A stretch of DNA of 64,000 bases from Actinomadura hallensis. Lineage in GTDB: Bacteria > Actinomycetota > Actinomycetes > Streptosporangiales > Streptosporangiaceae. The notes below the pieces were generated by a model that saw only the letters and a program-made list of their open reading frames with translations, made no database searches and was not told the DNA's origin. Shown in pieces: positions 45,087 through 54,351 of this stretch. The position numbers were made by a program, and so were the translations under genes. The DNA is taken from the NCBI RefSeq assembly GCF_006716765.1, contig NZ_VFPO01000001.1, positions 496,001-560,000 of the forward strand, given 5' to 3'. The stretch's first letter is position 1; each line of letters begins with the position of its first letter.

Positions 45087-46637
45087 TCACCTCGAAACCG
45101 GCAGGTCGGCGGCCCCGCCGTCCGCAGCCCTGCCCGGCGACCCGCCGTCCGGCGCCCCGCCCGGCGCGAGGAACGGGCTGCCGAGCTCGCGTTTGAGGAC
45201 CTTGCCGGTGGGGCTGGTGGGCAGCTCGTCCACGAACCGGACCCGCCGCGGGTACTTGTACGCGGCGACCCGCTCCCGGACCCACCGGCGCAGCTCGTCC
45301 TCGCTCGCCGGGGCCCGCAGCACCACCACCGCCCCGATCTCCTCGCCCACCTCGGGATGCGGGAACCCCACCACGGCGGCCTGGCGCACCGCCGGATGCT
45401 CGTACAGCACCTCCTCGACCTCCCGCGGATACACCGTGTACCCCGCCCGGATGATCACGTCGCGGCGGCGGTCGACGAGGAAGAAGAACCCGTCCTCGTC
45501 GACGCGGCCCAGGTCGCCGGTGTGGAACCAGCCGTCGCGGATCGCGTCCGCGGTCGCCTCCGGGTCGTTCCAGTAGCCCTTCATCACGTTGGGCCCCCGC
45601 ACGATGATCTCCCCGATCTCGCCGCACGGCAGCTCCCGGCCGTCGTCGCCGACGACCCGCATCTCCACCCCGTGGACCGGCCGGCCGATCGACCCCTGCC
45701 GCCGCCCGGGACCGCCCCGGTTGGACGCCGACAGCGGGGACGTCTCGCTCAGCCCGTAGCCCTCGATGATCGGGCAGCCGTACCGCGTCTCGTACGCGCG
45801 GAGCACGTCCAGCGGCAGCGCCGCGCCCCCGGACACGCAGATCCGCAGCAGCGACAGGTCGGACACGCCCGGCTGGTCGAGCAGCGCGATGTACATCGCG
45901 GGAACGCCGTGGAACACCGTCACGCCGTCCCGCCGGATGACCTCCAGCGCGCGGCCCGCGTCGAACCGCGGCATCAGGGTGAGCCGCCCGCCCGCGTGGA
46001 TCGTGGCGTTGAGCGCGCAGGTCTGGCCGAACGCGTGGTACAGCGGCAGCGCCCCGAGGACGACGTCGTCCACCCCGAGCGCGAGCATCCGCGCCACCGT
46101 CTCCGCGTTGCTGCCGAGGTTCGCGTGGGTCAGCTCGATGCCCTTCGGCCGTCCCGTCGTCCCCGCGCTGTACAGGATGACGGCGGTGTCGTCCGCGGTC
46201 CTCGGCACCGGGTCGCCGGGCGGGATCGTGCGCAGCAGCCGGCGGAACTCGCCGGGCACCACGAACATGAAGTCGGTGCGGGTGCCGGCCGTCCCCGCCT
46301 CGACGGTCTCGGCGTACGCGTGCCAGGCGATCACGAGCCGGGCGGCGCAGTCCTCGACGTACGCGGCGATCTCCCGCCGCTTCAGCAGCGGGTCGAGCGG
46401 GACGACCACCGCCCCCGCGCGCAGGACCCCGTAGTACACGACGGCGAACTCCGGGACGTTGGGGAGCATCACCGCGACCCGGTCGCCGGGCCGGACGCCG
46501 CGCCGCCGCAGCAGCGCGCCCAGCCGCGCGCTCGTCTGCTCCAGCGCGCGGTAGCTGAGCCCCTCCCGGTCGAGTGTGAGAACCGTCCTCCCGCCGAGCC
46601 GTTCGGCGGCGGCGCGGAGCCGCTCAGCGAGGTTCAT
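45087..46637 (-). CDS. Long-chain fatty-acid-CoA ligase-like (ANL) enzyme
   Basis: 516 residues. A3 loop VILYSAGTTGRPKGIELTH (Ala replaces the usual Thr), A5 IIEGYGLSETSPLS, A7 WFHTGDLGRVDEDG, A8 RRRDVIIRAGYTVYPREVEE and A10 PTSPTGKVLKREL with the catalytic Lys. It activates a carboxylate to the CoA ester. The ATG lies inside the end of the PucR gene, so it is coupled to this regulator. The C-terminal tail after the Lys is Gly/Ala/Pro-rich and about 40 residues longer than usual. Substrate not evident. Confidence 0.88.
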   Translation of the reverse strand: MNLAERLRAAAERLGGRTVLTLDREGLSYRALEQTSARLGALLRRRGVRPGDRVAVMLPNVPEFAVVYYGVLRAGAVVVPLDPLLKRREIAAYVEDCAARLVIAWHAYAETVEAGTAGTRTDFMFVVPGEFRRLLRTIPPGDPVPRTADDTAVILYSAGTTGRPKGIELTHANLGSNAETVARMLALGVDDVVLGALPLYHAFGQTCALNATIHAGGRLTLMPRFDAGRALEVIRRDGVTVFHGVPAMYIALLDQPGVSDLSLLRICVSGGAALPLDVLRAYETRYGCPIIEGYGLSETSPLSASNRGGPGRRQGSIGRPVHGVEMRVVGDDGRELPCGEIGEIIVRGPNVMKGYWNDPEATADAIRDGWFHTGDLGRVDEDGFFFLVDRRRDVIIRAGYTVYPREVEEVLYEHPAVRQAAVVGFPHPEVGEEIGAVVVLRAPASEDELRRWVRERVAAYKYPRRVRFVDELPTSPTGKVLKRELGSPFLAPGGAPDGGSPGRAADGGAADLPVSR

Positions 46638-47982
46638 GGGGCGACGGTACGTCGGCTGTACCGTCCGCCTCATTGGTCGCGGAGACCAGTCTTTTCCGCC
46701 CGGGGTTGGTGGGCGGCGGCAACACGTCCTGCAGCGCGATCGCGACCAGGAGATCGACGAGGTCGGTGAAGTGGCGGAGGTTGCGGCCCGTCCGCTCCTG
46801 GATGCGGCGCAGCCGGTACTGGGCGGTGTTGTGGTGGATCTGGAGCCGCTCCGCGGCGGCGCGCAGGTTCAGGTCGGCGGCGGCGAACGCCCGGATCGTC
46901 GCGGTCAGGACCCCGCCGCGCATCCGGTCCTCCTCCAGCAGCTCCACGATCCGCGGGTCCACGAGGTGCCGGGCGGTGTCGTCGGCGCGCAGCGCCATGT
47001 ACTCGAACGGCGAGATCCGCGGCAGCGCCGCCACGCCGCCGTCCTCGGGCAGGTACTCCAGGACGCTCCTGGCCTCCTGGTAGGCGCGGGGGATCTGCGC
47101 CATCCCCTCGACCACGGTGCTGATCCCCATCGCCAGCACGACGTTCTCGGCCAGGAGGTTCTCCTGGACGGCCTGGAGCCGGTCGCACAGCCTCTCCGGG
47201 TCGCCGCCGGGGCCGAGCGCCGGCACCGCCACGATCTCCGACTGCCGGACGACCGCGAGCGTGCGGTGCTTGCCGACCCCGGTCCGGGCGATCGCCGCGC
47301 ACGCGGCGTGCCGGGCGTCCGGCTTCACGTCGGTCCCGATCAGGACGGCCGCCACCACCAGCAGCGGGGTGCGCGACTCGGGGTTCAGCCCGTGCGCCAG
47401 CGCGGTCGCGAGCTGCGGCCCGCGGGTGGGGCTCTCCCCGGCCAGCAGCAGCTCCACCAGGTCGCGGCTCTCCCGGACGGTCTCCGCGGCCGCGTACTGC
47501 TGGAACTCCGCGTACGCGTTGGCGGCGTGGGTGCTGGCGAAGTCGCAGTACCGCATCAGCGGGGACGCCAGCGTCAGCGCGGCCTCGTGCCCGGCGTAGG
47601 ACCGTCCCGCGTGCGCGACGACCGCCTCCCAGAAGACCTGCTGGCCGACCCGGAAGGCGTTGATGTAGTCGGCCAGGTCGAACCCGGCCTGGGCGCGGCG
47701 CATGGAGGCGCGGCGGGTGAAGGCGATGTCCTCGGCGGTGACGGTGCGCTCTTCGAGGAGGACGGCGAGCTTGGTGCGGTAGTGGCGGGCCACCTGCTCC
47801 CGCACGTCCGCGAGGAACTCCGGCCCCCGCGCCGCGTAGGCGGGGATCTCGTTCCGCATGGTCTCGACGGCCTTGTCCGCCAGTTCGTCGACGTTCTCGA
47901 GGAGCTCGGCGAGTATTCGCGCGCGTTCGGCGCGGACCGTGTCCGCGCCGCTGAGTGTTCCCGTGCTGAATGCAGCGGACAT
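46624..47982 (-). CDS. PucR/CdaR-type transcriptional regulator
   Basis: 452 residues. An N-terminal RsbR-like sensory helical region (VDELADKAVETMRNEIPAY, GFDLADYINAFRVGQQVFWE), a GGDEF-like middle domain and a C-terminal PucR helix-turn-helix: AAAERLQIHHNTAQYRLRRI then QERTGRNLRHFTDLVDLLVA. Start taken at ATG 47982; a GTG 16 codons upstream is possible. Overlaps the following acyl-CoA ligase by 14 nt; it may regulate that gene or the divergent liv operon (48201). Confidence 0.88.
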   Translation of the reverse strand: MSAAFSTGTLSGADTVRAERARILAELLENVDELADKAVETMRNEIPAYAARGPEFLADVREQVARHYRTKLAVLLEERTVTAEDIAFTRRASMRRAQAGFDLADYINAFRVGQQVFWEAVVAHAGRSYAGHEAALTLASPLMRYCDFASTHAANAYAEFQQYAAAETVRESRDLVELLLAGESPTRGPQLATALAHGLNPESRTPLLVVAAVLIGTDVKPDARHAACAAIARTGVGKHRTLAVVRQSEIVAVPALGPGGDPERLCDRLQAVQENLLAENVVLAMGISTVVEGMAQIPRAYQEARSVLEYLPEDGGVAALPRISPFEYMALRADDTARHLVDPRIVELLEEDRMRGGVLTATIRAFAAADLNLRAAAERLQIHHNTAQYRLRRIQERTGRNLRHFTDLVDLLVAIALQDVLPPPTNPGRKRLVSATNEADGTADVPSPHEPR

Positions 47983-48200
47983 GACCGGATGATTTCCGGG
48001 GTTTCCCTCAGCGTCAACGGTCCGTGACACGTCCGAGACGGACGCTGTGCGGCACGGACAATACCCAGTTCACATCTTGGGTTTCCGTGCCCAATGTGCG
48101 CGTTGAGCGGCGGATTTTACGGTGAGGGCCCTGCTCCAGAACACCGTTCTGTGGTGACCGCCCGCGGCGGCGCCGACGCAGCCCGCGCTCAGGAGGCCGG

Positions 48201-48959
48201 ATGCTGGAGGTTCACGATCTTACCGTCCGCTTCGGCGGCATCACCGCCCTGGGGGGTGTCGGCTTCGAGGTCCGCGGCGGCGAAATGGTGGGGCTCATCG
48301 GACCGAACGGCGCCGGCAAGACGACGCTGTTCAACTGCCTGACCCGCCGCTACGACGCCGACGGGGGCTCCGTCCGCTACGAGGGCCGCGACCTGCTGGC
48401 GGTGCCGCCGCACGCGATCGCCGCCCTCGGCATCGCCCGCACCTTCCAGAACCTCGGGCTCTTCCCGCGGATGTCCGTGCGGGACAACGTGATGGTCGGC
48501 GCGCACCATCACGGCCGCGCCGGGTTCGTCGCCGCGAGCCTGCGGCTGCCGTCGGTCCGCGGCGAGGAGCGGCGGCTGCGCGCCGAGGCCGACGAGCTGC
48601 TGGAACGGCTGGAGCTGTCCGACGTGGCCGGCCATCCGGCGGCGGGCCTCCCGTTCGGCACCCTCAAGCGGGTCGAGCTGGCCCGCGCGCTGGCGGCCCG
48701 TCCCCGGCTGCTGCTGCTGGACGAGCCGGTCAACGGCCTCAGCCACGGCGAGATCGACGAGTTCGCCGGCTGGCTCCAGTCGATCCGCGAGGACTTCGAC
48801 GTCACCGTGATCGTCGTCGAGCACCACATGGGATTCGTGATGGGCACCTGCGACCGCGTCATCTGCCTGGACTTCGGCAAGAAGATCGCCGAAGGCTCCC
48901 CCGAAGAGGTCCAACGCGACCCAGCCGTGATCGAGGCCTACCTAGGGACCGCAGCGTGA
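48201..48959 (+). CDS. livG: Branched-chain amino-acid-type ABC transporter, ATP-binding protein LivG
   Basis: 252 residues, AGGAGG before ATG. Walker A LIGPNGAGKTTLFNCL, signature region LPFGTLKRVELARALAARP (LivG proteins have LSYG-like rather than LSGGQ), Walker B LLLLDEPVNGLS, and the LivG-specific ARTFQNLGLFPRMSVRDNV and VIVVEHHMGFVM. First gene of a five-gene operon with all usual components. The GTGA overlap couples livF. Confidence 0.93.
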   Translation: MLEVHDLTVRFGGITALGGVGFEVRGGEMVGLIGPNGAGKTTLFNCLTRRYDADGGSVRYEGRDLLAVPPHAIAALGIARTFQNLGLFPRMSVRDNVMVGAHHHGRAGFVAASLRLPSVRGEERRLRAEADELLERLELSDVAGHPAAGLPFGTLKRVELARALAARPRLLLLDEPVNGLSHGEIDEFAGWLQSIREDFDVTVIVVEHHMGFVMGTCDRVICLDFGKKIAEGSPEEVQRDPAVIEAYLGTAA

Positions 48960-49747
48960 GCGCCCCCGAGAACCAGGCGCCAGAGCACGGCTCGGAGAGT
49001 GGTGCGGGGGTCGCCGAGAAGGGTGACGGCCAGGGGTTCCTGGTGGTGGAGGACCTTCACGCGGGTTACGGCGCCGTGCGGGTGCTGCACGGGGTGAGCC
49101 TGCGGGTGGACGAGGGCGACATCTGCGCGATCCTCGGGCCGAACGGCGCGGGCAAGACGACGCTGCTGCGGGCCCTGTGCGGGATGCTCCGCGGGCAGGG
49201 GACCGTCCGGCTCGGCGGGGTTCCGCTGACGGGGCGGCCGCCGGACGCGGTGGCGCGGCGCGGCGTGGCGCACGTCCCCGAGGGGCGCGGCACGTTCATG
49301 CCGCTGACGGTCGAGGAGAACCTGCGGCTCGGCGCGTACGCGCGGCGGGACCGGGCCGGGGTGCAGGCCGACCTCGAGCGGGTGTACGGCCACTTCCCGG
49401 TGCTGAAGGAGCGGGTCAAGCAGGCGGCGGGCAGCCTCAGCGGCGGCGAGCAGCAGATGCTCGCGATCGGGCGCGCGCTGATGTCGCGGCCGCGGCTGCT
49501 GCTGCTGGACGAGCCGTCCCTCGGCCTGGCCCCGATGGTGACCAGGGAGCTGTTCGGCATCGTCCGATCGATCAACCAGGAGGAGCGCACCACCGTGGTC
49601 GTCGTGGAACAGAACGCCCATCTCGCGCTGGACATCGCCGCGCAGGCGCACGTCCTGGAGAGCGGCCGGATCGTGCTGTCGGGCTCGGCGGCGGAGATCC
49701 GGGCCGACGAGCAGGTGGCGCAGGCCTACCTCGGATACCGGATCTAG
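48956..49747 (+). CDS. livF: Branched-chain amino-acid-type ABC transporter, ATP-binding protein LivF
   Basis: 263 residues. Walker A ILGPNGAGKTTLLRALCGML, Q-loop VAHVPEGRGTFMPLTVEENL, signature SLSGGEQQMLAIGRALMSRP, Walker B LLLLDEPSLGLAP. It has a roughly 25-residue polar N-terminal extension. It forms the ATPase heterodimer with LivG. Confidence 0.93.
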   Translation: MSAPENQAPEHGSESGAGVAEKGDGQGFLVVEDLHAGYGAVRVLHGVSLRVDEGDICAILGPNGAGKTTLLRALCGMLRGQGTVRLGGVPLTGRPPDAVARRGVAHVPEGRGTFMPLTVEENLRLGAYARRDRAGVQADLERVYGHFPVLKERVKQAAGSLSGGEQQMLAIGRALMSRPRLLLLDEPSLGLAPMVTRELFGIVRSINQEERTTVVVVEQNAHLALDIAAQAHVLESGRIVLSGSAAEIRADEQVAQAYLGYRI

Positions 49748-49749
49748 CC

Positions 49750-50631
49750 ATGGCCGACTTCGTGCAGCAGTTCGTCGGGGGCCTCGGCGCCGGCGCGATC
49801 TACGCGAGCCTCGCGCTGGCGCTCGTGCTGATCTACCAGTTCACCGGCATCGTCAACTTCGCGCAGGGCGAGCTGGCCATGTTCTCGACGTACATCGCGT
49901 GGACGTTCCTCGACGCCGGGCTGCCGTTCTGGCTCGCGCTGGTCCTCACGCTGGCGATCTCGTTCGTCGGCGGCATGCTGATCGAGCGGGTGATCATCCG
50001 GCCGGTGGAGGGCGCTCCGGAGCTGACCCTCGTGATCGTCACGGTGGGGCTGTTCATCTTCGTCAACGCCGCGGCCGGCTGGATCTGGACGTTCCTGATC
50101 AAGGACTTCCCGAACCCGTTCCCGGGCGGCGCGCTGCGGGCGGGCGGCGTCAGCCTCTCCTACTCGACGCTCGGGGTGCTGGCCGTGGTGGGCGGCGTGA
50201 TGGGCCTGCTGTACCTGCTGTTCCGCTACACCAAGGTCGGTCTCGGGATGCGCGCGGTGGCCACCAACCCCGACTCGGCCAGGCTGGTCGGCATCCGGGT
50301 GGGCTGGACGCTGGCGCTCGGGTGGGGCCTCGCCTCCCTGGTCGGCGCCGTGTCGGGGGTCCTCGTCGCGCCGCTGCTGTTCCTGGAGCCCAACATGATG
50401 GGCGGCGTCCTGATCTACGCGTTCGCCGCGGCCACCCTCGGCGGCTTCGACAGCCCGCTGGGCGCGGTGGTCGGCGGCCTCATCGTCGGCGTCGCGGAGA
50501 CCCTGGCCGGGTCCTACGTGGACTTCATCGGCTCCGACCTGAAGATCGGCGTCCCGCTGGCGATCATCCTCGGCGTCCTCCTGTTGCGCCCCCAAGGCCT
50601 CTTCGGACGAGCGGCGGTGGAACGAGCGTGA
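49750..50631 (+). CDS. livH: Branched-chain amino-acid-type ABC transporter permease LivH
   Basis: 293 residues with about eight transmembrane helices; QQFVGGLGAGAIYASLALAL, GIVNFAQGELAMFSTYIAW, TKVGLGMRAVATNPDSARLV and GFDSPLGAVVGGLIVGVAET are LivH hallmarks. The ATG is 2 nt after livF. Its stop overlaps (GTGA) the first of two tandem small ORFs that separate it from livM. Confidence 0.93.
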   Translation: MADFVQQFVGGLGAGAIYASLALALVLIYQFTGIVNFAQGELAMFSTYIAWTFLDAGLPFWLALVLTLAISFVGGMLIERVIIRPVEGAPELTLVIVTVGLFIFVNAAAGWIWTFLIKDFPNPFPGGALRAGGVSLSYSTLGVLAVVGGVMGLLYLLFRYTKVGLGMRAVATNPDSARLVGIRVGWTLALGWGLASLVGAVSGVLVAPLLFLEPNMMGGVLIYAFAAATLGGFDSPLGAVVGGLIVGVAETLAGSYVDFIGSDLKIGVPLAIILGVLLLRPQGLFGRAAVERA

Positions 50632-50756
50632 GCGAGTTGGAGGGGTGCGGCGCTGCCTGGACTGAGGAGTGCAGGGAGCGAGGGACGAGCGACCGGAGCG
50701 ACGAGGGAAGGCGGCGCCTAAGGGCGCCCCGGAGGCTCGCGGGGAGCAGAGCATGA
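50628..50756 (+). CDS. Small ORF 1 in the liv operon tandem duplication
   Basis: 42 residues, SELEGCGAAWTEECRERG then TSDRSDEGRRRLRAPRRLAG, GTG start overlapping the livH stop (GTGA) and stop overlapping the next unit's ATG (ATGA). It is highly charged and lacks a hydrophobic segment. No ribosome site of its own beyond coupling. It may be translated only as a bridge that keeps ribosomes moving from livH to livM; a functional protein is doubtful. Confidence 0.35.
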   Translation: MSELEGCGAAWTEECRERGTSDRSDEGRRRLRAPRRLAGSRA

Positions 50757-50877
50757 GCGAGTTGGAGGGGCGCGGCGCTGCCTGGACTGAGGAGTGCAGG
50801 GAGCGAGGGACGAGCGACCGGAGCGACGAGGGAAGGCGGCGCCTAAGGGCGCCCCGGAGGCTCGCGGGGAGCAGAGC
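50628..50877 (+). repeat. 125-bp tandem duplication between livH and livM
   Basis: Units 50628-50752 and 50753-50877 differ in only two visible bases (GTG/ATG start and TGC/CGC in codon 6). The end of each unit (GGGAGCAGAGC) reads into the next ATG, so the second unit and livM each receive the same ribosome-site region (GGGGAGCAGAGC before ATG). The period of 125 is not a multiple of three, but the ATGA overlaps restore the frame of each next gene. Confidence 0.95.
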
Positions 50878-50881
50878 ATGA
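50753..50881 (+). CDS. Small ORF 2 in the liv operon tandem duplication
   Basis: 42 residues, identical to small ORF 1 except Arg for Cys at residue 7. ATG start overlapping ORF 1's stop, stop overlapping the ATG of livM. The chain GTGA-ATGA-ATGA means a ribosome can terminate and restart through livH, ORF 1, ORF 2 and livM. Existence of a stable product is uncertain. Confidence 0.35.
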   Translation: MSELEGRGAAWTEECRERGTSDRSDEGRRRLRAPRRLAGSRA

Positions 50882-51951
50882 GCGAAACCACGGGAGCCAC
50901 GGAGACCACTTCGGCGGCCGGGGCCGCGGAGGCCGGGCGAGGGGAGCGGGGCACCTCGTCGCGCGGGGTCTCACCGCTCATCCGGCGGAACTGGCGGGCG
51001 CTCGCGCTGGGTGTGTTGCTGCTGCTGGCGGTGGCGGCGCCGTTCCAGCTGGTCCCGTTCCGGGTGTTCCAGCTGACGATGGTCATGGTGTACGCGGTCG
51101 CGCTGATCGGCCTGAACCTGCTGACCGGTCACGCCGGGCAGATCTCGCTGGGGCACGGGGCGTTCTTCGCGGTCGGCGCGTACGGGACCGCCGTGATGAT
51201 GTACCACTGGGGGCTCGCGTATCCGCTGACGCTGCCGCTGGCGGCCGCGGCGGCGTTCGTGATCGGGTACGCGTTCGGGGTGCCCGCGACGCGGCTGCGG
51301 GGGCTGTATCTGGCGCTGGTCACGCTCGCGATCGCGATCTTCCTGGTCCCGCTGCTGAAGCGGTTCGAGTCGGTGACCGGCGGGTCGATGGGGCTGACGC
51401 TGGAGAAGCCGGCGCCGCCCGGGTGGACGGGGCTCGCCCCCGACCAGTGGCTGTACTTCCTGGCGCTGGGCGGGACGGTCCTGGCGTTCCTCGTGGTGCA
51501 CTTCCTGCTGCGCTCGCGGGTGGGGCGGGCGATGCAGGCCGTCCGCGACAACGAGACGGCGGCGGAGGTCATGGGCGTGAAGCCCGCCTCGTACAAGCGG
51601 AGCGCGTTCGCGTGGAGCGCGATGTTCGCGGGCGCCGCGGGCTGCCTCTACACGTGGACGATCGGCTTCGTCTCGCCGGACTCGTTCACCGTCAACCTCT
51701 CGATCACGCTGCTGGCCGGGATCGTGGTCGGCGGGCTGGGCTCGACGTGGGGACCGCTGCTCGGCGGCCTGTTCGTGATGTTCGTGCCGAGCTGGTCCCA
51801 GGACATCAACAAGGCGGCGCCGGGGGTCATCTTCGGGCTGCTGATCATCGCGGTGATGTACGTGGCCCCGACCGGGCTCGCCGGGCTGGCGAAGCGCACC
51901 GCGGACTGGTTCGACAAGACCCGCTCAATCAGGAACCTCCGGAAGGGGTAA
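50878..51951 (+). CDS. livM: Branched-chain amino-acid-type ABC transporter permease LivM
   Basis: 357 residues. After a polar N-terminus (SETTGATETTSAAGAAEAGR) come about nine transmembrane helices. Hallmarks: LNLLTGHAGQISLGHGAFFA, ATRLRGLYLALVTLAIAIFL, RSRVGRAMQAVRDNETAAEV and GGLGSTWGPLLGGLFVMFVP. Forms the membrane channel with LivH. The ATG follows the 125-bp tandem duplication; GGGGAG is 6 nt upstream. Confidence 0.93.
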   Translation: MSETTGATETTSAAGAAEAGRGERGTSSRGVSPLIRRNWRALALGVLLLLAVAAPFQLVPFRVFQLTMVMVYAVALIGLNLLTGHAGQISLGHGAFFAVGAYGTAVMMYHWGLAYPLTLPLAAAAAFVIGYAFGVPATRLRGLYLALVTLAIAIFLVPLLKRFESVTGGSMGLTLEKPAPPGWTGLAPDQWLYFLALGGTVLAFLVVHFLLRSRVGRAMQAVRDNETAAEVMGVKPASYKRSAFAWSAMFAGAAGCLYTWTIGFVSPDSFTVNLSITLLAGIVVGGLGSTWGPLLGGLFVMFVPSWSQDINKAAPGVIFGLLIIAVMYVAPTGLAGLAKRTADWFDKTRSIRNLRKG

Positions 51952-51955
51952 GGGC

Positions 51956-53263
51956 ATGCGTGGACGATGGGGAAGCGGTCGCCCGTGGAACGGGCTGCGG
52001 CGGGGAACGGCGGTGTCGGCGGCCGTGCTGCTGGCGGCGACGACCGCGGCGGCCTGCGGCGGGCGCGGCGGCGACGACGACGGCGGCACCGCCACCGGGG
52101 AGTGCGAGGGGCAGCAGACGACCGGCATCACCGACTCGTCGCTGAAGCTCGGCGGGATCTACCCGCTGTCCGGCCCGGCGTCCGCGTACGGCGCGATCCC
52201 GAAGGGCATCAAGGCGTACTTCGACTACGTCAACGAGGAGAAGGGCGGCATCGACGGCCGCAAGGTGGAGTTCATCGTCCGCGACGACGGCTACCAGCCG
52301 CCGAAGGCCGTGGAGGAGGCGCGCCGGCTGGTGGAGCAGGAGCAGGTGTTCGCGCTGTTCCAGACGCTGGGCACGCCGTCGACGACGGCGACGTGGGACT
52401 ACGCCAACCAGCGGAAGGTCCCGCAGGTGTTCGTGGCGACCGGCGCCTCCAAGTGGGGCACCGACGACAAGCACCCGTGGACGATCGGCTGGCAGCCGAA
52501 CTACGTGTCCGAGGCGCGGGTGTACGCCCAGTACCTCAAGCAGGAGAAGCCGAAGGCGAAGGTCGCGGTCCTGTTCCAGAACGACGACTTCGGCAAGGAC
52601 CTGCTGGACGGGTTCAAGAAGGCGATCGAGGGCAGCGAGATCAAGATCGTCCAGGAGGAGAGCTACGAGGTCACCGACCCGAGCGTGGACGCGCAGATGA
52701 GCGACCTCGCGAGGTCGGACGCGGACGTGTTCCTCAACGTCACCACGCCGAAGTTCGGGTCGCAGGCGCTGGCGGCGGACGCGAAGATGACCGACTGGAA
52801 CCCGCTGCACATCCTGAACAACGTCGCCGCGTCGCCGACGGTGCTGCAGCCGGTCGGGTTCGACAACGTGCAGGGCGTCGTCTCGTCCACGTACTACAAG
52901 GACCCCGTGGACCCGCAGTGGGAGGACGACGCGGAGATGAAGCTCTACAAGGAGAAGCTGAAGCAGTACGCGCCCGGCGCGGACCCGTCGATCGCGTACC
53001 ACGCGTTCGGCTGGGCGGTGGCGAGCAGCTTCCACAAGACGATGGAGGCGGCGAAGTGCAAGACGCGTGAGGGCCTGCGCGACTCGATGCGGAACCTGAA
53101 CGACGTCGAGGTGCCGATGCTGCTGCCCGGCGTGAAGATGACGACCGGGCCGGACGACGGCTTCCCGATCGAGGCGATGCAGATGATGAAGTTCGAGGGC
53201 GAGCGCTGGTCGCTGATCGGCGAGGTCATCGACACCCGCGAGGTCTTCGGTCCGCTCGACTGA
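51956..53263 (+). CDS. livK: Branched-chain amino-acid-type ABC transporter substrate-binding lipoprotein LivK
   Basis: 435 residues. Lipoprotein signal peptide with lipobox ending at Cys34 (ATTAAACGG). Periplasmic-binding type 1 fold: LKLGGIYPLSGPASAYGAIP, FIVRDDGYQPPKAVEEARRL, VAVLFQNDDFGKDLLDGFKK. Because of the type it may bind amino acids, but in actinomycetes close paralogues import aromatic or sterol-derived acids; PucR and acyl-CoA ligase genes divergent from the operon would suit an acid substrate. A terminator follows. Confidence 0.9.
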   Translation: MRGRWGSGRPWNGLRRGTAVSAAVLLAATTAAACGGRGGDDDGGTATGECEGQQTTGITDSSLKLGGIYPLSGPASAYGAIPKGIKAYFDYVNEEKGGIDGRKVEFIVRDDGYQPPKAVEEARRLVEQEQVFALFQTLGTPSTTATWDYANQRKVPQVFVATGASKWGTDDKHPWTIGWQPNYVSEARVYAQYLKQEKPKAKVAVLFQNDDFGKDLLDGFKKAIEGSEIKIVQEESYEVTDPSVDAQMSDLARSDADVFLNVTTPKFGSQALAADAKMTDWNPLHILNNVAASPTVLQPVGFDNVQGVVSSTYYKDPVDPQWEDDAEMKLYKEKLKQYAPGADPSIAYHAFGWAVASSFHKTMEAAKCKTREGLRDSMRNLNDVEVPMLLPGVKMTTGPDDGFPIEAMQMMKFEGERWSLIGEVIDTREVFGPLD

Positions 53264-53286
53264 CCCCGCCGGGGTCCCCTCCGTTC

Positions 53287-53319
53287 ACCGGCCCGGCCGC
53301 TCGGAGCGGCCGGGCCGGT
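53287..53319 (+). terminator. 15-bp hairpin terminator of the liv operon
   Basis: ACCGGCCCGGCCGCT, loop CGG, AGCGGCCGGGCCGGT: a perfect 15-bp stem 24 nt after the livK stop. Because the next gene is convergent, it may serve both. Confidence 0.8.
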
Positions 53320-53367
53320 GCGTTGACGGGGGGCTCGGCCCGCGTGCCCGGCGGGCCGAGCTCCGTG

Positions 53368-54351
53368 TCACGGGGCGGGTTTCGGGGGCGTGTCGAACCA
53401 GTCGCAGCCGTCGGGGCGGGGTTTGTCACTCGGCTCCTCCCGGTACGTGCCGGGCAGCACGTAGATCGTGGTGCCGCGCTCGCGGTCGCGGGGTTCGGTG
53501 CGGGGTTCGTGGTGCGGGACGGCGGCGACGGCCAGGATCGTCAGCGCCAGGGCGGCCGCCGCCCGGCCGCGTTCGGAGGGCCACGGCTCCCCGTAGAGGG
53601 GGGTGGCCACGAGGAAGAGGTAGGTCTTGGCGGTCGCGGTGGCGACGAGTCCCGCGACCGCCAGGCGGCTGCGTTGCAGGGCGATCTGGAGCTGTCCCAT
53701 CGCCAGCGGCGCGGCGACCGCGAAGACGTACAGGTAGGGGGCGGTGAGGAGGGCGCCCAGGTCGTCGGTGAGGGAGGCTGCCCCGCGCAGCATCAGCTCG
53801 TTGGCGCCGGTCAGCAGACCCACGTTGACGGCCAGCGCGACCCCGGTCAGCGGCCGGGCGTGGGCGCCCCGGCGGGCCCGGTCGCTCGCCAGGAACATGA
53901 CGCACGGCACCAGCAGCGAGGGGAGGGCGACGGCCACGACCAGCGGCGGCGGCGTGCCGATGTCTCCCGGGGCGCGGCTCCCCGGGGGAATGCGCAGGAG
54001 CAGGAAGGCCGCGGCGGCGAGCAGGGCCGCGCAGCCCCATTCGCGCGGGGTGAGCCGTTCGCCCAGGACGACGACGGCCAGGAGGAGAAGGACGCCCAGC
54101 CCGGCCAGGAACATCGGCAGCGCCTCGAGCAGCCGCAGCCCTGTCAGCGCCATGACCTGGGCGGCGGCTCCGGTGCCGATGACGGCGGAGCCGGCGATCC
54201 ACCTCTTGCTGGTGAGCAGGGTCCGGGTCAGGTGCCGGGGACGGCTGCCCTCCAGGGTGGGCATGCTGGACGCGGCGCTCTTGAACAGGGCCAGCCCGGC
54301 GAAGTAGGCGCCGGTGGAGAGGAAGGCGAGGAGCTGGTACCGGTCGGGCAT
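53368..54351 (-). CDS. EamA/DMT-like membrane transporter
   Basis: 327 residues with about nine or ten hydrophobic segments ([90 protein letters not shown]). The pattern resembles DMT/EamA-family proteins, though without strong signatures. The hydrophilic C-terminus (PGTYREEPSDKPRPDGCDWF) is cytoplasmic or extracellular. GGGAGG precedes ATG at 54351. Substrate unknown. Confidence 0.7.
   Translation of the reverse strand: MPDRYQLLAFLSTGAYFAGLALFKSAASSMPTLEGSRPRHLTRTLLTSKRWIAGSAVIGTGAAAQVMALTGLRLLEALPMFLAGLGVLLLLAVVVLGERLTPREWGCAALLAAAAFLLLRIPPGSRAPGDIGTPPPLVVAVALPSLLVPCVMFLASDRARRGAHARPLTGVALAVNVGLLTGANELMLRGAASLTDDLGALLTAPYLYVFAVAAPLAMGQLQIALQRSRLAVAGLVATATAKTYLFLVATPLYGEPWPSERGRAAAALALTILAVAAVPHHEPRTEPRDRERGTTIYVLPGTYREEPSDKPRPDGCDWFDTPPKPAP

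Noticed and set aside
48031..48200. Searched the PucR-liv divergent gap for a palindromic operator
   Set aside because: No convincing dyad seen by eye; only the AGGAGG site of livG is clear.
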